Origin: Notospermus geniculatus
Taxonomy: Eukaryota > Nemertea > Pilidiophora > Heteronemertea > Lineidae
Direction: 5' to 3'
Length of the DNA stretch: 64,000 nucleotides
NCBI GenBank assembly: GCA_002633025.1
Contig: NMRB01002278.1
Location: forward strand, 1,842 to 65,841
The notes beneath the pieces are model-generated. The model was not told where the DNA came from. It did not search any database and saw only the letters and a program-made list of their open reading frames with translations. Made by a program: the position numbers and the translations under genes. The first letter of the stretch is position 1, and every line of letters begins with the position of its first letter. Shown in pieces: positions 53,550 through 64,000 of this stretch.

Positions 53550-54428
53550 ATAGGGCTGTTTAGACAGCAGAGTAAAGCCTAGTTAATATACTTTGACGCA
53601 AGACATCGGCGTCCGACGTGCAATCAAATCTGGACGCCGACTTTGCGGAATTGATTCATAGTCCAGCGTTCTTTAGCGAGGGCGACCCGTTATGAAACTC
53701 AAGTAATTACAGCCTCGCGATCGGACGCTGACCAAATCGCACGACAGGGTCGGTGCCGAACCCAAGATCGCCCTTCGGTCGCCGGCGATGGTCGCACGTT
53801 GAAGTATGAATTAGGCTTTTAGTCACATTCCAATCCGATCCAATCGCCCCACATTCAAAGCCGGATGTGGTCTTCAGGATGTGCGTACGTTTACACGACT
53901 CATTTTGACCAGGACGCATCCCGGCTTCAAACTGAGCACGCGAAACTCTCCATACTTGCTGGACCGATGGAGGTAAAAATCGTACACTATAATGCACTAC
54001 GCCCAAGTAAAATTAATCCACATTCAGGTCTCATTTGCGTTTCGACGGGCAACTTTGATCTGGCCTTTTGTGAACCTATCCGGATTCATTATAAGTGGAT
54101 CACCTCTTTCAGAATTCGGATTGGTCCACATAGGGCGGGATTGGTTTGCCTTTAGATGGGAAAAATTAGAGCTGCATTCCAATGGGGAGCGCCAATTGGT
54201 CACGTGAGACTGATAGAGCAGACGCGACACCTATAGAGGCTCATTGTTCGAGAGATGCGGTTCACCAAGCACGGCCAATCACACCTTGAATCGTCATGAA
54301 TAATAGGTGGCGTCGGTGTACTATCAGTTCAAACCCACGCGTATATTCTCGCGTGGTCTGCGTGATCGGGGTTCCCTATTCAATCAGATTGCGTACATGG
54401 TCTTTTTCCTGCTGTCTAAACAGTCCTA
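53550..54428. mobile_element. CTGTTTAGACAGCAG MITE with a nested element
   Basis: TAGGGCTGTTTAGACAGCAG and the complement of the right end TAGGACTGTTTAGACAGCAG differ at one base. TTA lies at 53547-53549 and 54429-54431. The interior resembles 7368-7660. A second element fills 53575-53818. Confidence 0.92.
53575..53818. mobile_element. 244-bp nested MITE
   Basis: AAGCCTAGTTAATATACTTT and the complement of the right end AAGCCTAATTCATACTTC are inverted. The flanks are GTA and TTA, a likely decayed 3-bp duplication. Confidence 0.88.
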
Positions 54429-54431
54429 TTA

Positions 54432-55074
54432 TGTGATGCGTCTCCAAACCAAAACTTAGTAATTGCGTGTCTCTCATGGAGGTCTATGGATTATAGTTCC
54501 AGTAACCACACTATGATAGATGAAGTTTTTTTCTCAGAAGCATAATCCTGGTATGTGACTCACACTTGTTGCCTCTCTGGCGTCGGCTTACAATCAAATT
54601 TCCAATTTCCAAGATTGATAGTGCTGCAGTTTGATTTTTCTGATTGCCCCACATAGAGACACAAACATCTTAAAATGATAGCTCACTGAGTCACAGTGTT
54701 GTTGTGAGGTTTGAAAGAGACTGTATTAGCTGTTTGCAGTACCCCTCACAAGACGTGTCTTGCTGTAGCCAATCATGCTAATTGGGGAAGGTTGTCCAAG
54801 GTTATGTGAAGGTTGCTGAAGTCCATTCAGTCGAGAAGATTTCAGTTAGTCATTCCTTTCTGGTTCTGTGTTATACAGGGTGGGCCAAATATCCTAAGTG
54901 GTGACGTCAGGTACACACGTGATCAATCATTATTCCCCAGTTGGCTTTGGAATCTCGAGCAGGACGGTCGCTCACCGGTTCGCCCTGGTTGGTCAGGGCC
55001 AATAGGCTGCGCGTCCACTGTGCATGTTAACACTCATGTACATGGGCGTGCGGTCTGCCTCTAACATGGTAGGT
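54432..55074. other. unassigned DNA
   Basis: No recognised feature. Confidence 0.4.
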
Positions 55075-55262
55075 ATGCCGGATTCTCCACTGGGATAGCC
55101 CGATTTTGATGCCGGTAATCTCTTCACTGAGATAGGCCGAAGTTTGATGCGGAGGTCGTCATTATCATGCCGGTAATCTCTTCACTGAGATAGGCCGAAG
55201 TTTGACGCGGGGGTCGTCATTATCATGCCGGTAATCTCTTCACTGAGATAGGCCGAAGATTG
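55075..55262. repeat. 58-bp tandem repeat
   Basis: GCCGGTAATCTCTTCACTGA starts at 55111, 55169 and 55227, with GATAGGCCGAAGTTTGACGC after each. A degenerate unit precedes them. Confidence 0.95.
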
Positions 55263-55264
55263 AC

Positions 55265-55820
55265 GCCTAGGCCCCTCTTCAATACCACTGGGCAGTAAAG
55301 GCCCCTCTTTGATACCACCAGGCTGTAAAGGACCCTCTTTGATACCACTGGGCTGTCAAAGCCCCTCTTTGATACCACTGGGCTGTCAAGGCCCCTCTTC
55401 AATACACTGGCAGTAAAGGCCCCTGTTTGATACCACTAGGCTGGCAAGGCCCCTCTTTGATACCACTGGACTGTCAAGGCCCCTCTTTGATCCCACTGGG
55501 CTGTAAAGGTCCCTCTTTGATATCACTGGGCTGTCAAGGCCCCCTTTGATAGCACTGGGCTGTCAAGGCCCCTCTTTGATACTTCTGGGCTGTCAACGCC
55601 CCTCTTTGATACCACTGGGCTGTAAGGCCCCTCTTCAATACCACTGGGCAGTAAAGGCCCCTCTTTGATACCACTAGGCTGTAAAGGCCCTCTTTGATAC
55701 CACTGGGCTGTCAAGGCCCGTCTTTGATACCACTGGGCTGTAAAGGCCCCTCTTTGATACCACTGCACTGTCAAGGTCCTTCTTCAACACCACTGGGCTG
55801 TAAAGGCCCCTCTTCATTGC
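55265..55820. repeat. 30-bp minisatellite, ~18 units
   Basis: The unit AAGGCCCCTCTTTGATACCA plus CTGGGCTGTC is repeated with small changes (CTTCAATACC variants, one-base indels). It directly follows the 58-bp array. Open frames on the minus strand are repeat artefacts. Confidence 0.96.
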
Positions 55821-56285
55821 GGTCAGCCAGTGGTTTACCAAATCATCTAAACCAACCCCGCAGAAGAGTCGCCATGTTTCTTTCATCTGCAGCATGATGA
55901 ACGATTGATAATCTGAACCACCATCGACAGCCTCTTGACTGGTTACATTCTAATGAATGGAATTCTTGATTCAGAACGCTTGCTTACTCACTGACTCAAA
56001 CTGTTGATGCAAACTTGCTGCCTGGTTGAGACTCGCTGGGGATGGGGGATGTTATTTCTGTTCAACTTCGCACTTTGGCTAACCGGGATCACGTGGAGCG
56101 TACCTATCGTGGCTGATCGTTTTCGGTTTAACAAGGAGGATTTGTTCCAGCCTCTTAGAGATGTTGAGTACAGGTGAAGATTGCACAGGTTGTCGAGGAA
56201 TGTAGCAATTTTTCTGGACTCGGAGGAATCGTTGTGGTCAACCAGATTTCATCAGTGGTCATTCTTGCATCTGTTCGGAGCTAGG
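55821..56285. other. unassigned DNA
   Basis: No recognised feature. Confidence 0.4.
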
Positions 56286-56286
56286 A

Positions 56287-56520
56287 CAAGGAGGGGTCTG
56301 TTCAGGTGAAATTTGCACAAGTCTTCTAGGAACATGGTAAAGGAGGGGTCTGTTCAGGTGAAATTTGCACAAGTCTTCTAGGAACATGGTAAAGGAGGGG
56401 TCTGTTCAGGTGAAATTTGCACAAGTCTTCTATGAACATGGTGAAGCTGGTTCGTTCTTTCATCTTTTGGGAGCTTGGAGGGTCTCTTCAGATGAAGTTT
56501 GCACGAGTCTTCTAGGAGTC
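56287..56520. repeat. 52-bp tandem repeat
   Basis: GGAGGGGTCTGTTCAGGTGA plus AATTTGCACAAGTCTTCTAG is present three times almost perfectly (starts near 56290, 56342 and 56394), with a diverged unit at about 56475. Confidence 0.95.
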
Positions 56521-56562
56521 TGGTGAAGCTGCAGCCAAATCATTGTCATCTACTAAAGGTAG

Positions 56563-56803
56563 GCCTATTGTCACACTGAGGTAGTTCTCAAAACGTCCTA
56601 AAAAATCATAAAATAGGCTTGAACATGTAACGTTGGCCAGATAATATCTCAAGGTTCTGGAGCACTCTTCCCATCCGACCCAAGAAGTTCGTAAAAGACT
56701 GTAAAAAGTTTCCACTACGTCCACTCCGTTCGCACCCAGTTTGAGCCGGTTCGGCAACATTTTCAAGAATGTACTGAGAACTAGCTCAGTGTGATGGGGC
56801 ATA
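56563..56803. mobile_element. MITE family D, copy 3
   Basis: TGTCACACTGAGGTAGTTCT and the complement of the right end ATCACACTGAGCTAGTTCTC are closer to each other than in copy 1. The interior matches copies 1 and 2. Confidence 0.92.
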
Positions 56804-57160
56804 AAATTGAGTGGTTCTCTCCTGTTGCTGCAGTTTGAAAATGGAGGGTTCGTTTCGGTGAAGAAGGACATCCGTCAGGATTGTTAGCCGTGTTGGCACT
56901 GAAGAAGACATTTTATCTGTGGTTCTTTGGGAATGAGATGGTCTGTAGCTTTCTCAATCCAAGCAAGAGTTTTGTGAGGGTAGGATTGTTGGGAAAGTAG
57001 GCCGTACCCTTTCTCATCAGAGGAGAGGGGTGTTTGTGAAACAGAAATTTCTGCATAGTTCAGGTAGGAAAACTGGCTCCAGAATTCATCAAGTCTTTAT
57101 ACCCTCTTTCTTCGCCCGATTCATGTTGAGGTGATTACGTATTTGAAGTGCTGTAGATAA
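56804..57160. other. unassigned DNA
   Basis: No recognised feature. Confidence 0.4.
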
Positions 57161-57282
57161 TAGTGAGCTTCTGCAAGCGCCCGGTTAGGCTCTACGGCGA
57201 CATTTATCTATTGTGTGAGTGCACCCAAACAATAGATAAACGTAGTCGTATGACCTAACCGGGCGCTTGCAGAAGCTCTCTA
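57161..57282. mobile_element. MITE family C hairpin, copy 2
   Basis: The arms (AGCTTCTGCAAGCGCCCGG, TTAGGC, TTTATCTATTGT) pair over ~52 bp around the loop GTGAGTGCACCCAA, the same loop as at 28491-28608. Confidence 0.94.
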
Positions 57283-57431
57283 ATGAACAATTTCAAGTCC
57301 AACATGTTACTCGTATTTTAAGACAAGTTGGGTACCAGTACACCACTGAGTTGTATTCATTGAGGGCTGTCGAGTCTGTCAGATTGGGTGCTTTATTCTT
57401 TTGAACAATTTTGGATCTGAAGATATATCTA

Positions 57432-57572
57432 CCAGGCGCGGATACAGAAGGGGCGCACCAGGTGCGCCTCCCCTTTTGGCCAACAAATCTGTAAAATTGA
57501 CCGTGAAATTCTGGAACTTGGCACAAATTTCAATGTTCTTAGCACAGGGCGCCCCCTGTTCCCAAATCCTGG
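57432..57572. mobile_element. possible GGGGCGC-ended element
   Basis: CCAGGCGCGGATACAGAAGG and the complement of the right end CCAGGATTTGGGAACAGGGG, each leading to GGCGC. A GGGGCGCACC..GGTGCGCC palindrome lies inside the left end. Confidence 0.5.
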
Positions 57573-57946
57573 ATACAAAATGATAATTGGAACTGCACTT
57601 TGAGAGTATCCGTTTTGATCTATACATGATTGTTAGATTATGTCAGGCCTCCAGCAAAGACCTTCATTATGATATATCAAAAACATCAATGGCGGACTGC
57701 CAGAGTTCGGCATTCCAACAATGCCTCCTGTGAGGTTGATTTATTATGATGAGAACCAATTCCAAGGACAGACAAGATCAGATGAAAAGTTGGGGGCAGA
57801 CATCTTCGTAATCAGTGTTTAGAAGATGCCCCAGAAGATGGAGTTTGGTTCACTCTCTGTATCCGTGGGGCAGAATTGGGAGGAGTTGATCATGATGGAA
57901 GTGTTTGGTACAGTTCTTCATTCTTGTGAACAATGCTTCATTGTAA
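57573..57946. other. unassigned DNA
   Basis: No recognised feature. Confidence 0.4.
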
Positions 57947-57948
57947 TA

Positions 57949-58209
57949 GACAAATCCCAAATTGACGAAAACGAGAAAAATCTGCACACTTCCGCCGAAA
58001 TGGCAAACAGAACCTCGGTCTGAAACCATCTGACACTGAATGACGTGACCCAGAGAACTGCACGACATGTGACGACAGTGAGTTCAACGACGTTGCGTCA
58101 GACTCGACCATTGCTGAATCATGGATTGCGTAACGTCAGCTGGTTTCAGGTCGAGGTTCTGTTTGCCATTTCGGCGGAAGTGCGCAGATCTGGGAATTTG
58201 GGATTTGTC
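57949..58209. mobile_element. TA-flanked MITE family F, copy 2
   Basis: GACAAATCCCAAATT starts both arms. The arms then match copy 1 (13690-13926) through CACTTCCGCCGAAAT and CAGAACCTCG..CTGAAACCA. TA lies at 57947-57948 and 58210-58211. GGATTTGTCTATAG near 63922 is another end of this family. Confidence 0.93.
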
Positions 58210-58211
58210 TA

Positions 58212-58986
58212 TACAAGGATCAGGAGAAGAGAACCTCACCAGTCTGATTTCTGTGTCCAGCAGTGCTTCACGTTTGAAATCTGCAGGAGCTCAATCAGTT
58301 GAGCTCCTCAAAGGCTCAAGGAGAGCTGTTCACACTTGTGAAATTTGATGGTCAGTTATTTCAAGGATGCCGAGGAGCGCGGTCAATCGAGCTTCTCGGT
58401 GCAATTTTGCGGGCGTGATTGCGCCCGTCGTACGTGAAGCACCGTGTATAGTTTGTCTTCTTGGCAGTACATCTGGTGACAAACTGAGAGTGAGGTTATG
58501 CATGGTGCACAGAGGACTAGTACCTTGCCTTTGGGAGGCAGGCCCTGTAGCTGGCCTCAGATGTGCAGCAGTCCCTAATAGGAGCAGTCAGCCGCGCATA
58601 TTGCCAACAGATGGCAGCAAAGTCTTAGCGGACCAATGTACAGGAAAATCTACATGATTGCTGCTCGATTGATAATGACTGGGTCCGCTAGATGCATTGA
58701 ATTGGGCTGTAGTGACACCTAGTGGTCAACTCGCTGACAGCTCCTATTGAAGGCTGTTCCAGTCAGTGATGGCCGTGGAACAGTGGAAAGTTTGCTGTGC
58801 TATCAGTTTTTGGGCTCTTTGGCTTTTAGTCCTTTGGTTTGGATGTGTTTCTTAATTGTGTTTAAAAACTGGTGATGTCCTGGGCCAGTGTCAACACCTA
58901 CTTGTCCATCAGCGCCGCCTTTTGGAAAAGTTCGGCCGGTTCCTCATTACACTGTTGATGTTTGCCGTAGATGGTGACATATGCTG
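58212..58986. other. unassigned DNA
   Basis: The 96-codon frame at 58367-58657 has no recognised domain. Confidence 0.4.
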
Positions 58987-58988
58987 TA

Positions 58989-59186
58989 CTGTAAACCGTG
59001 ATATTTTCGCGACGCTAAATGTTCGCGATTTTGGTGGTCTACGAATTCGCGACGAATAAATATTCACGATTGGAACCCTTCAGCTTCAGAAGAATAATAA
59101 TTTTCACGCGATTTATGTTCGCGTTTTGACCCTCGAGCACGAAAATCGCGAAAATAAAACGCACGCGAAAATTTCTCGGTTTACAG
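58989..59186. mobile_element. 198-bp TA-flanked CTGTAAACCG MITE
   Basis: CTGTAAACCGTGATATTTTC and the complement of the right end CTGTAAACCGAGAAATTTTC, with TTTTCGCG and TTCGCGATTTT repeats in both arms. TA lies on both sides. A related right end (GGGTTTACAGTA) is at about 61431-61441. Confidence 0.92.
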
Positions 59187-59487
59187 TATATGGCAAGCCA
59201 TTTGTATCGTCCTGGTCTTCCATCAACCAGTGTGACTGCAGCGTTGCAGGAGGCCTAACTCCAAATACACTTGTTCAATGAATGTTGATTGATTGAACAG
59301 CTGTCTTTGATGTCGTGATTTTAATTGTCCTTTGTATTTCATATTTTCCCATTGTGTAGTGGATTGAATGGTTTATGTTGGTGTGTATGATTCATATGGA
59401 GCTGTATGTATTGTATAATTCAATGAAACTCATCTGTACATCGTGATTTGTACACTGGATACACATAGCGTCTGTACTCGGGACAAT

Positions 59488-59705
59488 CAGTGTTCTCCAC
59501 ACCAGTAAAAAAAATGGCGGCCCGCCCCTCTTAAAAATAGGCCTACCAACAGTAAAATCCGCCCCTCTTAAAAATGGCCCGCCCCTCTTAAAAATTCACC
59601 CGCCCTTCTTAAAACTCAATTACAGCGTCAATTATGCATCTCAGATGCCCAGAAAACTCAGAGCACCTCTGGGGAGGGGCCCAGACCCTCCGCCGCCCCT
59701 CTTAG
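59488..59705. repeat. CAGTGTTCTCC repeat with CCGCCCCTCTTAAAAA units, copy 2
   Basis: CAGTGTTCTCCACACCAGT and four CCGCCC(C/T)(T/C)TCTTAAAA units. A further GCCGCCCCTCTTAGACC lies at its right. Same order as 9836-9960. Confidence 0.72.
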
Positions 59706-60913
59706 ACCAAAACCCGTGGAGGATACTGGGACATGTAGTTTTGAAATATTGACTGCTGAGGTATTGGTGCTGAATATTGAAGGGACAAGAATGCAAAACA
59801 TCTCGAATACATGGGGGAGGCAAACAGGGTTTCTGTNCCCCATGGATGAGCAAATGCCATGGAAATGTCCAAATGTCAGGAAAACAAATTTTTCTGAGGG
59901 ACGTCCCCAGTCTGTGGAGCTGGTGTGCCCCGTTCTTTCAATTTCTGTCAGAACCAATGGGCATGTGCCTCCCCGTGGATCCTTGCCTTCCGTTTGGCTG
60001 AAGAGATTGAAACTGCTGTACCAGTAGTTTAAATTTATTGTATGTATCATAGATTTCTTATCAAGCTGTTAACCTGTGCACGATAATATAAATTTGCCAA
60101 GAATCAACTCGTAAAGAATGCAGCTGCTGTGAAGTTGAGTAGGCGAGACGGAATTAGCTCGTTGTAAGCTCAGCCAAAGACAGGAGCTTTTTCAGCTGTG
60201 GTATCTTCTTGATTATCATGTCTGTTGCCTTGAACATTCCTCCTTAGGCCCAAATTGAGGTGGCTCTTTTGTGCATTATTGGCGTGAAAATGCTGTGGAT
60301 CTCCTTTTTGGCTGTGAGAGCCACGATTCTTCTGAGGTCAAGGTCATTCTCTGTAACTGACCTTGAACTCACAACCTTGGGATTTTAGGTACTCAGATGA
60401 AGTGTTGGGAATTCCTGCTCACTTGGCCTTGACCTTGATGTGACGACCTTGACATTTGCTGTGACCTTGAGCAAGATTATCAAAATGTAATTGAGGACAT
60501 TTCAAACTTATTTCACATTTTTTTTCGGTGGATTTATGGTGCTATTCTTGAACTAGTCATGTGGATAATATTGTGGAGTTGAATTCATCCAAACTTTGAA
60601 TTGTTATGGAAAAATGATGGATGTGTTATTGTGTGGGAGTGGAACTGGAAGTAAGAAAAAGATCCGTAAAAGTTACAGTTTTACTTACGGGAGTCGGCCA
60701 TGGATACGAAAGAAGTGAGTATAACATTGACTGTACTGTAAATTACACCAAAATTGGAGTTGTAAGGTCACTAAGGTCTGAAAGTCTGGTATTGTAGGGG
60801 TCCACCTTCTCTTGTTGGTGATGGTTGGCAATGCTGACCACAGAACAGACTGTTGATATCTTCAAACCGAAGTCCTGACACTGACGCTTTGATACGATTA
60901 AATGTTGGAGGAG
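59706..60913. other. unassigned DNA, TGACCTTG-rich at 60330-60475
   Basis: An ambiguous base lies at 59837. TGACCTTG/CAAGGTCA motifs cluster at 60330-60475 but do not form a regular array. No exon is recognised. Confidence 0.4.
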
Positions 60914-61211
60914 TACAGTACAGGTCACAATTGACATCCCTAAATTCGCATAAGTTACGCGTAGGTCACTCGTAACTTACGCAACAACTCACGAGCTATG
61001 TTACGTGTAACTTACGAGGTGAGTTTCACGGTGAGTTACATGTACGCGAATTTCGCTAGCTACGCAGTGATTTACGAGGCAAGTTACGTGATTTTGGCGA
61101 GTTACGCGGTGAGTTACTCGAAACCAAAGCCGTGAGTTACGCATAAGTTACGGGTAACTTACGAGTAACTTAGGCGAAGCCGTAGGGATGTCAATTGTGA
61201 ACTGTACTGTA
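60914..61211. mobile_element. TACAGTACAG MITE built of GTTAC/GTAAC motifs, copy 1
   Basis: TACAGTACAGGTCACAATTG and the complement of the right end TACAGTACAGTTCACAATTG, then ACATCCCT. The ~220-bp interior holds eight GTTAC and four GTAAC motifs, mostly as AAGTTACGCG / CGTAACTTACG. Its ends resemble those of the 43682-43954 family but the interior does not. Confidence 0.93.
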
Positions 61212-62270
61212 GATCCCAGTGGTAAAGCCAGGTCTCTGTGATCTTGCAACAGCGGTTTTGGTGTATATATGTGGCAGTTTTACTTCACGTTTCGAGAAAA
61301 CGAATGCAACTTTTTGCATCCACTTATTTTCTCATTTTTCAGTGCCTCGTCTTCAGAGTAAATTTTGCACTCATATTTTTCACAGTTGTGTCTGTATATT
61401 ACACAAACAGAAGGTCATGCAAATATTTCCGGGTTTACAGTATTTCTCCAACGTAATCTTTTCAACTTGAACCTTTAATCAGTGGATGAGTAGCTCATCT
61501 TGTGATGAGTTTTACGCGAGTTCACGGTTATCTTATGGAATTTCAGTCTTGCGATTTTATGGCCATGTTGTGGTTAGGTTCAGCGACCTTAACATGATGT
61601 ACGGTTTCTGAATATATGGCAGGGAGAACGTTGTAACTGGCACAAACTTAGTGAACGAAAAGTCAATTATAATATGGATTGGTTTCAAGCAGACCCACCC
61701 CCACCCTAGTCTCGCTTGGCCAGACGCTACGGGCTCATGCACCCCTTCGGTCACACTCCACGTCTGGCTCTTTTAGAGAGTAACAGTCGTGAAGACCGCG
61801 TGATGGCAGCACGGGTCCTTGCGTTTTTCCTGGAAGTACGTCAGCCAATGAGAATCGCGCTTACAAAGTTATTTCGGCTGCGTGTTTCCATGGACGCTTA
61901 GTTTCGCGGAATTTCCGCGACAATTATGAGTGAGAAAGTGTGGTGATTGGCTGGAGCCCAGTGGAGTGCCATCTAGTGGTGTTACCGGCTTTTGAGCCCC
62001 AAAAGTGCCAGTGTGTGGAAGACCAGGATGTCGGATACACACTGGGGCCGAGTGTACCCCCCATCCAGGAATAGTCCCATTCTTAAAGCTACTGTTCCAA
62101 GAGCAATCATATTTCCTACACCATCTGTGCTGGTGATATCATAAACCACAACATGTTGAAAAATCGGCCTAATCCACCTTGCTATTGCTTGCCCATAGTA
62201 TATATCAATCATAACCTTGCACTCCCATCTCAACCTGATCATAAATCACACCTGATGCCGAGTGGTAAAC
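61212..62270. other. unassigned DNA
   Basis: TAGTCTCGCTTGGCCAGACG near 61707 resembles the TAGTCTCG end of the 12727 element, but no partner end is delimited. Confidence 0.4.
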
Positions 62271-62273
62271 CAC

Positions 62274-62304
62274 GACCTTGACCTTCTGGTACAAGGTCAA
62301 GGTC
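62274..62304. repeat. 12-bp arm inverted repeat of GACCTTGACCTT
   Basis: GACCTTGACCTT, 7 nt, AAGGTCAAGGTC: a perfect small hairpin. Confidence 0.9.
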
Positions 62305-62752
62305 ATCTCTAGTAAATCATGGATTTGGGGCATTTTAGCACCTGTTGTTGACATAACATGCTTAATGCAAGTTTTATTCCAATGTGTAGGACTGTGTGCA
62401 GAGTTAATAGCTGTTTCAGTGTATGAACTACCATGCCAGCTCATGAGGGTTTGTGTTGACATCTGTCATTTTCTTGATGCACGGCTCGGAATGTGGTGAG
62501 GTACCGGCTCATCCTGTCGAGGGTGAAAAATTCTATCGAAGAAAATGAATGATCACTGATTCGGATGGAATACTTGTTATCTTTTAGCCGATCCTGTGGA
62601 TGATTCAAAGGGATATGTTAGCCTATGTCTCTAACCTGTGTAGGCTGAATGAGGTTTCAAGGTATTGGATCCTGATCTCAGCGGTAGGATTTACTGAGAT
62701 CGTAGGCCTGTCGTCCGTTGATGTGATAGGCCAAAAAGCACGAATGGAAATT
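62305..62752. other. unassigned DNA
   Basis: No recognised feature. Confidence 0.4.
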
Positions 62753-62945
62753 GTGTGGTGGTCTAGGAAAACCCGTCGTAAGTCGCTGAGTGATCAACAA
62801 GGGTTGTTAGATTGCCTGTGCATTGATCTGCTACTGCTGTTACATAGTAGGCCTACATTTCAGCTATTGAAACATGCCGGTTCACCAAGGCCATTAACAC
62901 TTTCCTCAAACGCAACATCTGATGGGTTTTCCTAGACCGCCTCAC
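62753..62945. mobile_element. GTCTAGGAAAACCC MITE, copy 2
   Basis: Ends as in 16556-16749. AATT is found on both sides (62749-62752 and 62946-62949). The interior is homologous to copy 1 throughout. Confidence 0.92.
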
Positions 62946-63418
62946 AATTGTGTTGATTGGTCAACGCCACTTGCTCTCATTCAACAAAAGAGCAATCAGC
63001 AATTTTTCACCAACGCGTTTTTCATCAGTGCTTTTCGGGCGATCACATGAACATGATGAATGGGTAGGCGCTGCCAATTTCAGCATTTAATCCTAAAGAT
63101 GAGATCGGGAACCAATCCAGTTCCGTGGTTTTGTAAGGCAGGAATGTGAGGAGTTTCTTCCGGTATTGTTCTAATGTCAGTCACCTGTTACACATTATTA
63201 CAAAGATAAGGAAGGTGTCAGAAGTGAGGGAGAACATCTTGATTAGGCTTGGTGCCAGTTAGACTTGTGTTTTATAACCTCAGGAAAGGATTGGCCTGGT
63301 GTTAAATGTGAATTCCATCAGATTGGATTCAGAAAGGATTATCTTTTGCTATTGGGGCCAAGCGAACAGTTGCAGTGACCATGTCATTCTCAGGGTTTGC
63401 AAAAAAGGCTTGTTCTGC
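62946..63418. other. unassigned DNA
   Basis: No recognised feature. Confidence 0.4.
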
Positions 63419-63878
63419 TACAGTAAAGGGCTGGGTTGCACAAAACTCATGTTAGCGCTAACTTGGTGTTAGCGCTAACTTTATGTTAAATGACATAAAA
63501 AGACAAGGGATTTTTACGTCATCTAACATAAAGTTAGCGCTAACACCAAGTTAGCGCTATCGTGAGTTTTGTGCAACCGGCCCCTGATCACAATTGATAT
63601 CTGTGACTTCATGTAAGTTAGGCATAACTTACATCTTGGTTCCGCGTAACTCAATGTGTAAGTCGTGTGTAACTTACACAAATTATACGCATGTAATGCT
63701 GCGTGAAATGTCGCGTAACATACATGTGAGTTATGCACAGGTTGCGCAGGTACAACACCCTGCCTGAGTTACGCGTAACTTACGCTTTACATAGCTCGTA
63801 GGTTGCGCATAATCAGTTACGCGCAAGTTACGCATAACTTACACAAATTTAGAGATGTCAGTTGTGATCTGTACCGTA
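63419..63878. mobile_element. GTTAC-motif MITE, copy 2, with nested MITE in its left end
   Basis: TACAGTA (63419-63425) is separated by an inserted MITE from GATCACAATTGATATC. The right end complement reads TACGGTACAGATCACAACTG. The interior again consists of TAAGTTACGCG / CGTAACTTAC-type motifs but is strongly diverged from copy 1. Confidence 0.88.
63428..63585. mobile_element. palindromic TTAGCGCTAA MITE, copy 2
   Basis: GGGCTGGGTTGCACAAAACT at the left and GTGCAACCGGCCCC at the right, with repeated TTAGCGCTAAC palindromes and TGTTAAATGAC..GTCATCTAACA. Same layout as 23183-23336. It sits in the left TIR of the GTTAC-motif MITE. Confidence 0.92.
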
Positions 63879-64000
63879 AAAAGGCCGGACATGCGCAGAT
63901 CAAGTTGAAATTCAGCAGTTTAGGATTTGTCTATAGAGAAACTGCCGTCTACCATTTGATTAATTACTGCTAAGGAGTCTTCAAAACCTCATTAGTACCT

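Overview
The window looks like repeat-dense nuclear DNA of an animal, probably a marine invertebrate. The reasons are the absence of long open reading frames and of any bacterial or viral gene organisation, several tRNA-derived SINE families, more than thirty short terminal-inverted-repeat (TIR) elements of MITE type, many minisatellites, and a shotgun-assembly gap (337 N). The species cannot be named from this sequence. I recognise no complete host gene, rRNA gene or functional tRNA gene. The only protein trace I can defend is a 59-codon acidic remnant inside a TTAA-flanked element at 46.6-47.1 kb, which resembles the N-terminus of piggyBac-type transposases.

Layout. 0-7.1 kb: a minisatellite, a MITE, and a ~2.3-kb segment present twice (about 1557-3937 and 4797-7080). 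A 148-bp tandem array lies between the copies, and each copy carries different MITE insertions. 7.1-16.5 kb: MITEs (three copies of one TTAA-flanked family, one with an internal inversion), a tRNA-like SINE, and tandem arrays ending in a 38-bp minisatellite. 16.5-24.3 kb: nested MITEs, SINE-1 copies, an assembly gap, a long element made of ~300-bp repeats, and a foldback element. 24.3-33 kb: tandem arrays, a three-layer MITE nest at 28.3-28.9 kb and another nest at 31.8-32.5 kb. 33-40 kb: a 65-bp minisatellite and a TIR element interrupted by a 3.1-kb hairpin-ended element. 40-43.5 kb: an 850-bp near-perfect inverted repeat with an 8-bp target-site duplication (TSD), inside an older element. 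45.9-48.9 kb: SINE nests, including the piggyBac-like element. 49.5-57.3 kb: three copies of one MITE family, one with a 625-bp element inserted, plus arrays. 57.4-64 kb: further MITEs, including a family whose interior is made of GTTAC/GTAAC motifs.

No gene system or pathway is visible. What the window records is transposition history. Duplicated segments act as empty sites that show exactly where elements inserted and what TSD they made: TA, TTA, TAT or TTAA, and 8 or 9 bp. All identities, periods and boundaries were read by eye, so ends may be off by a few bases.
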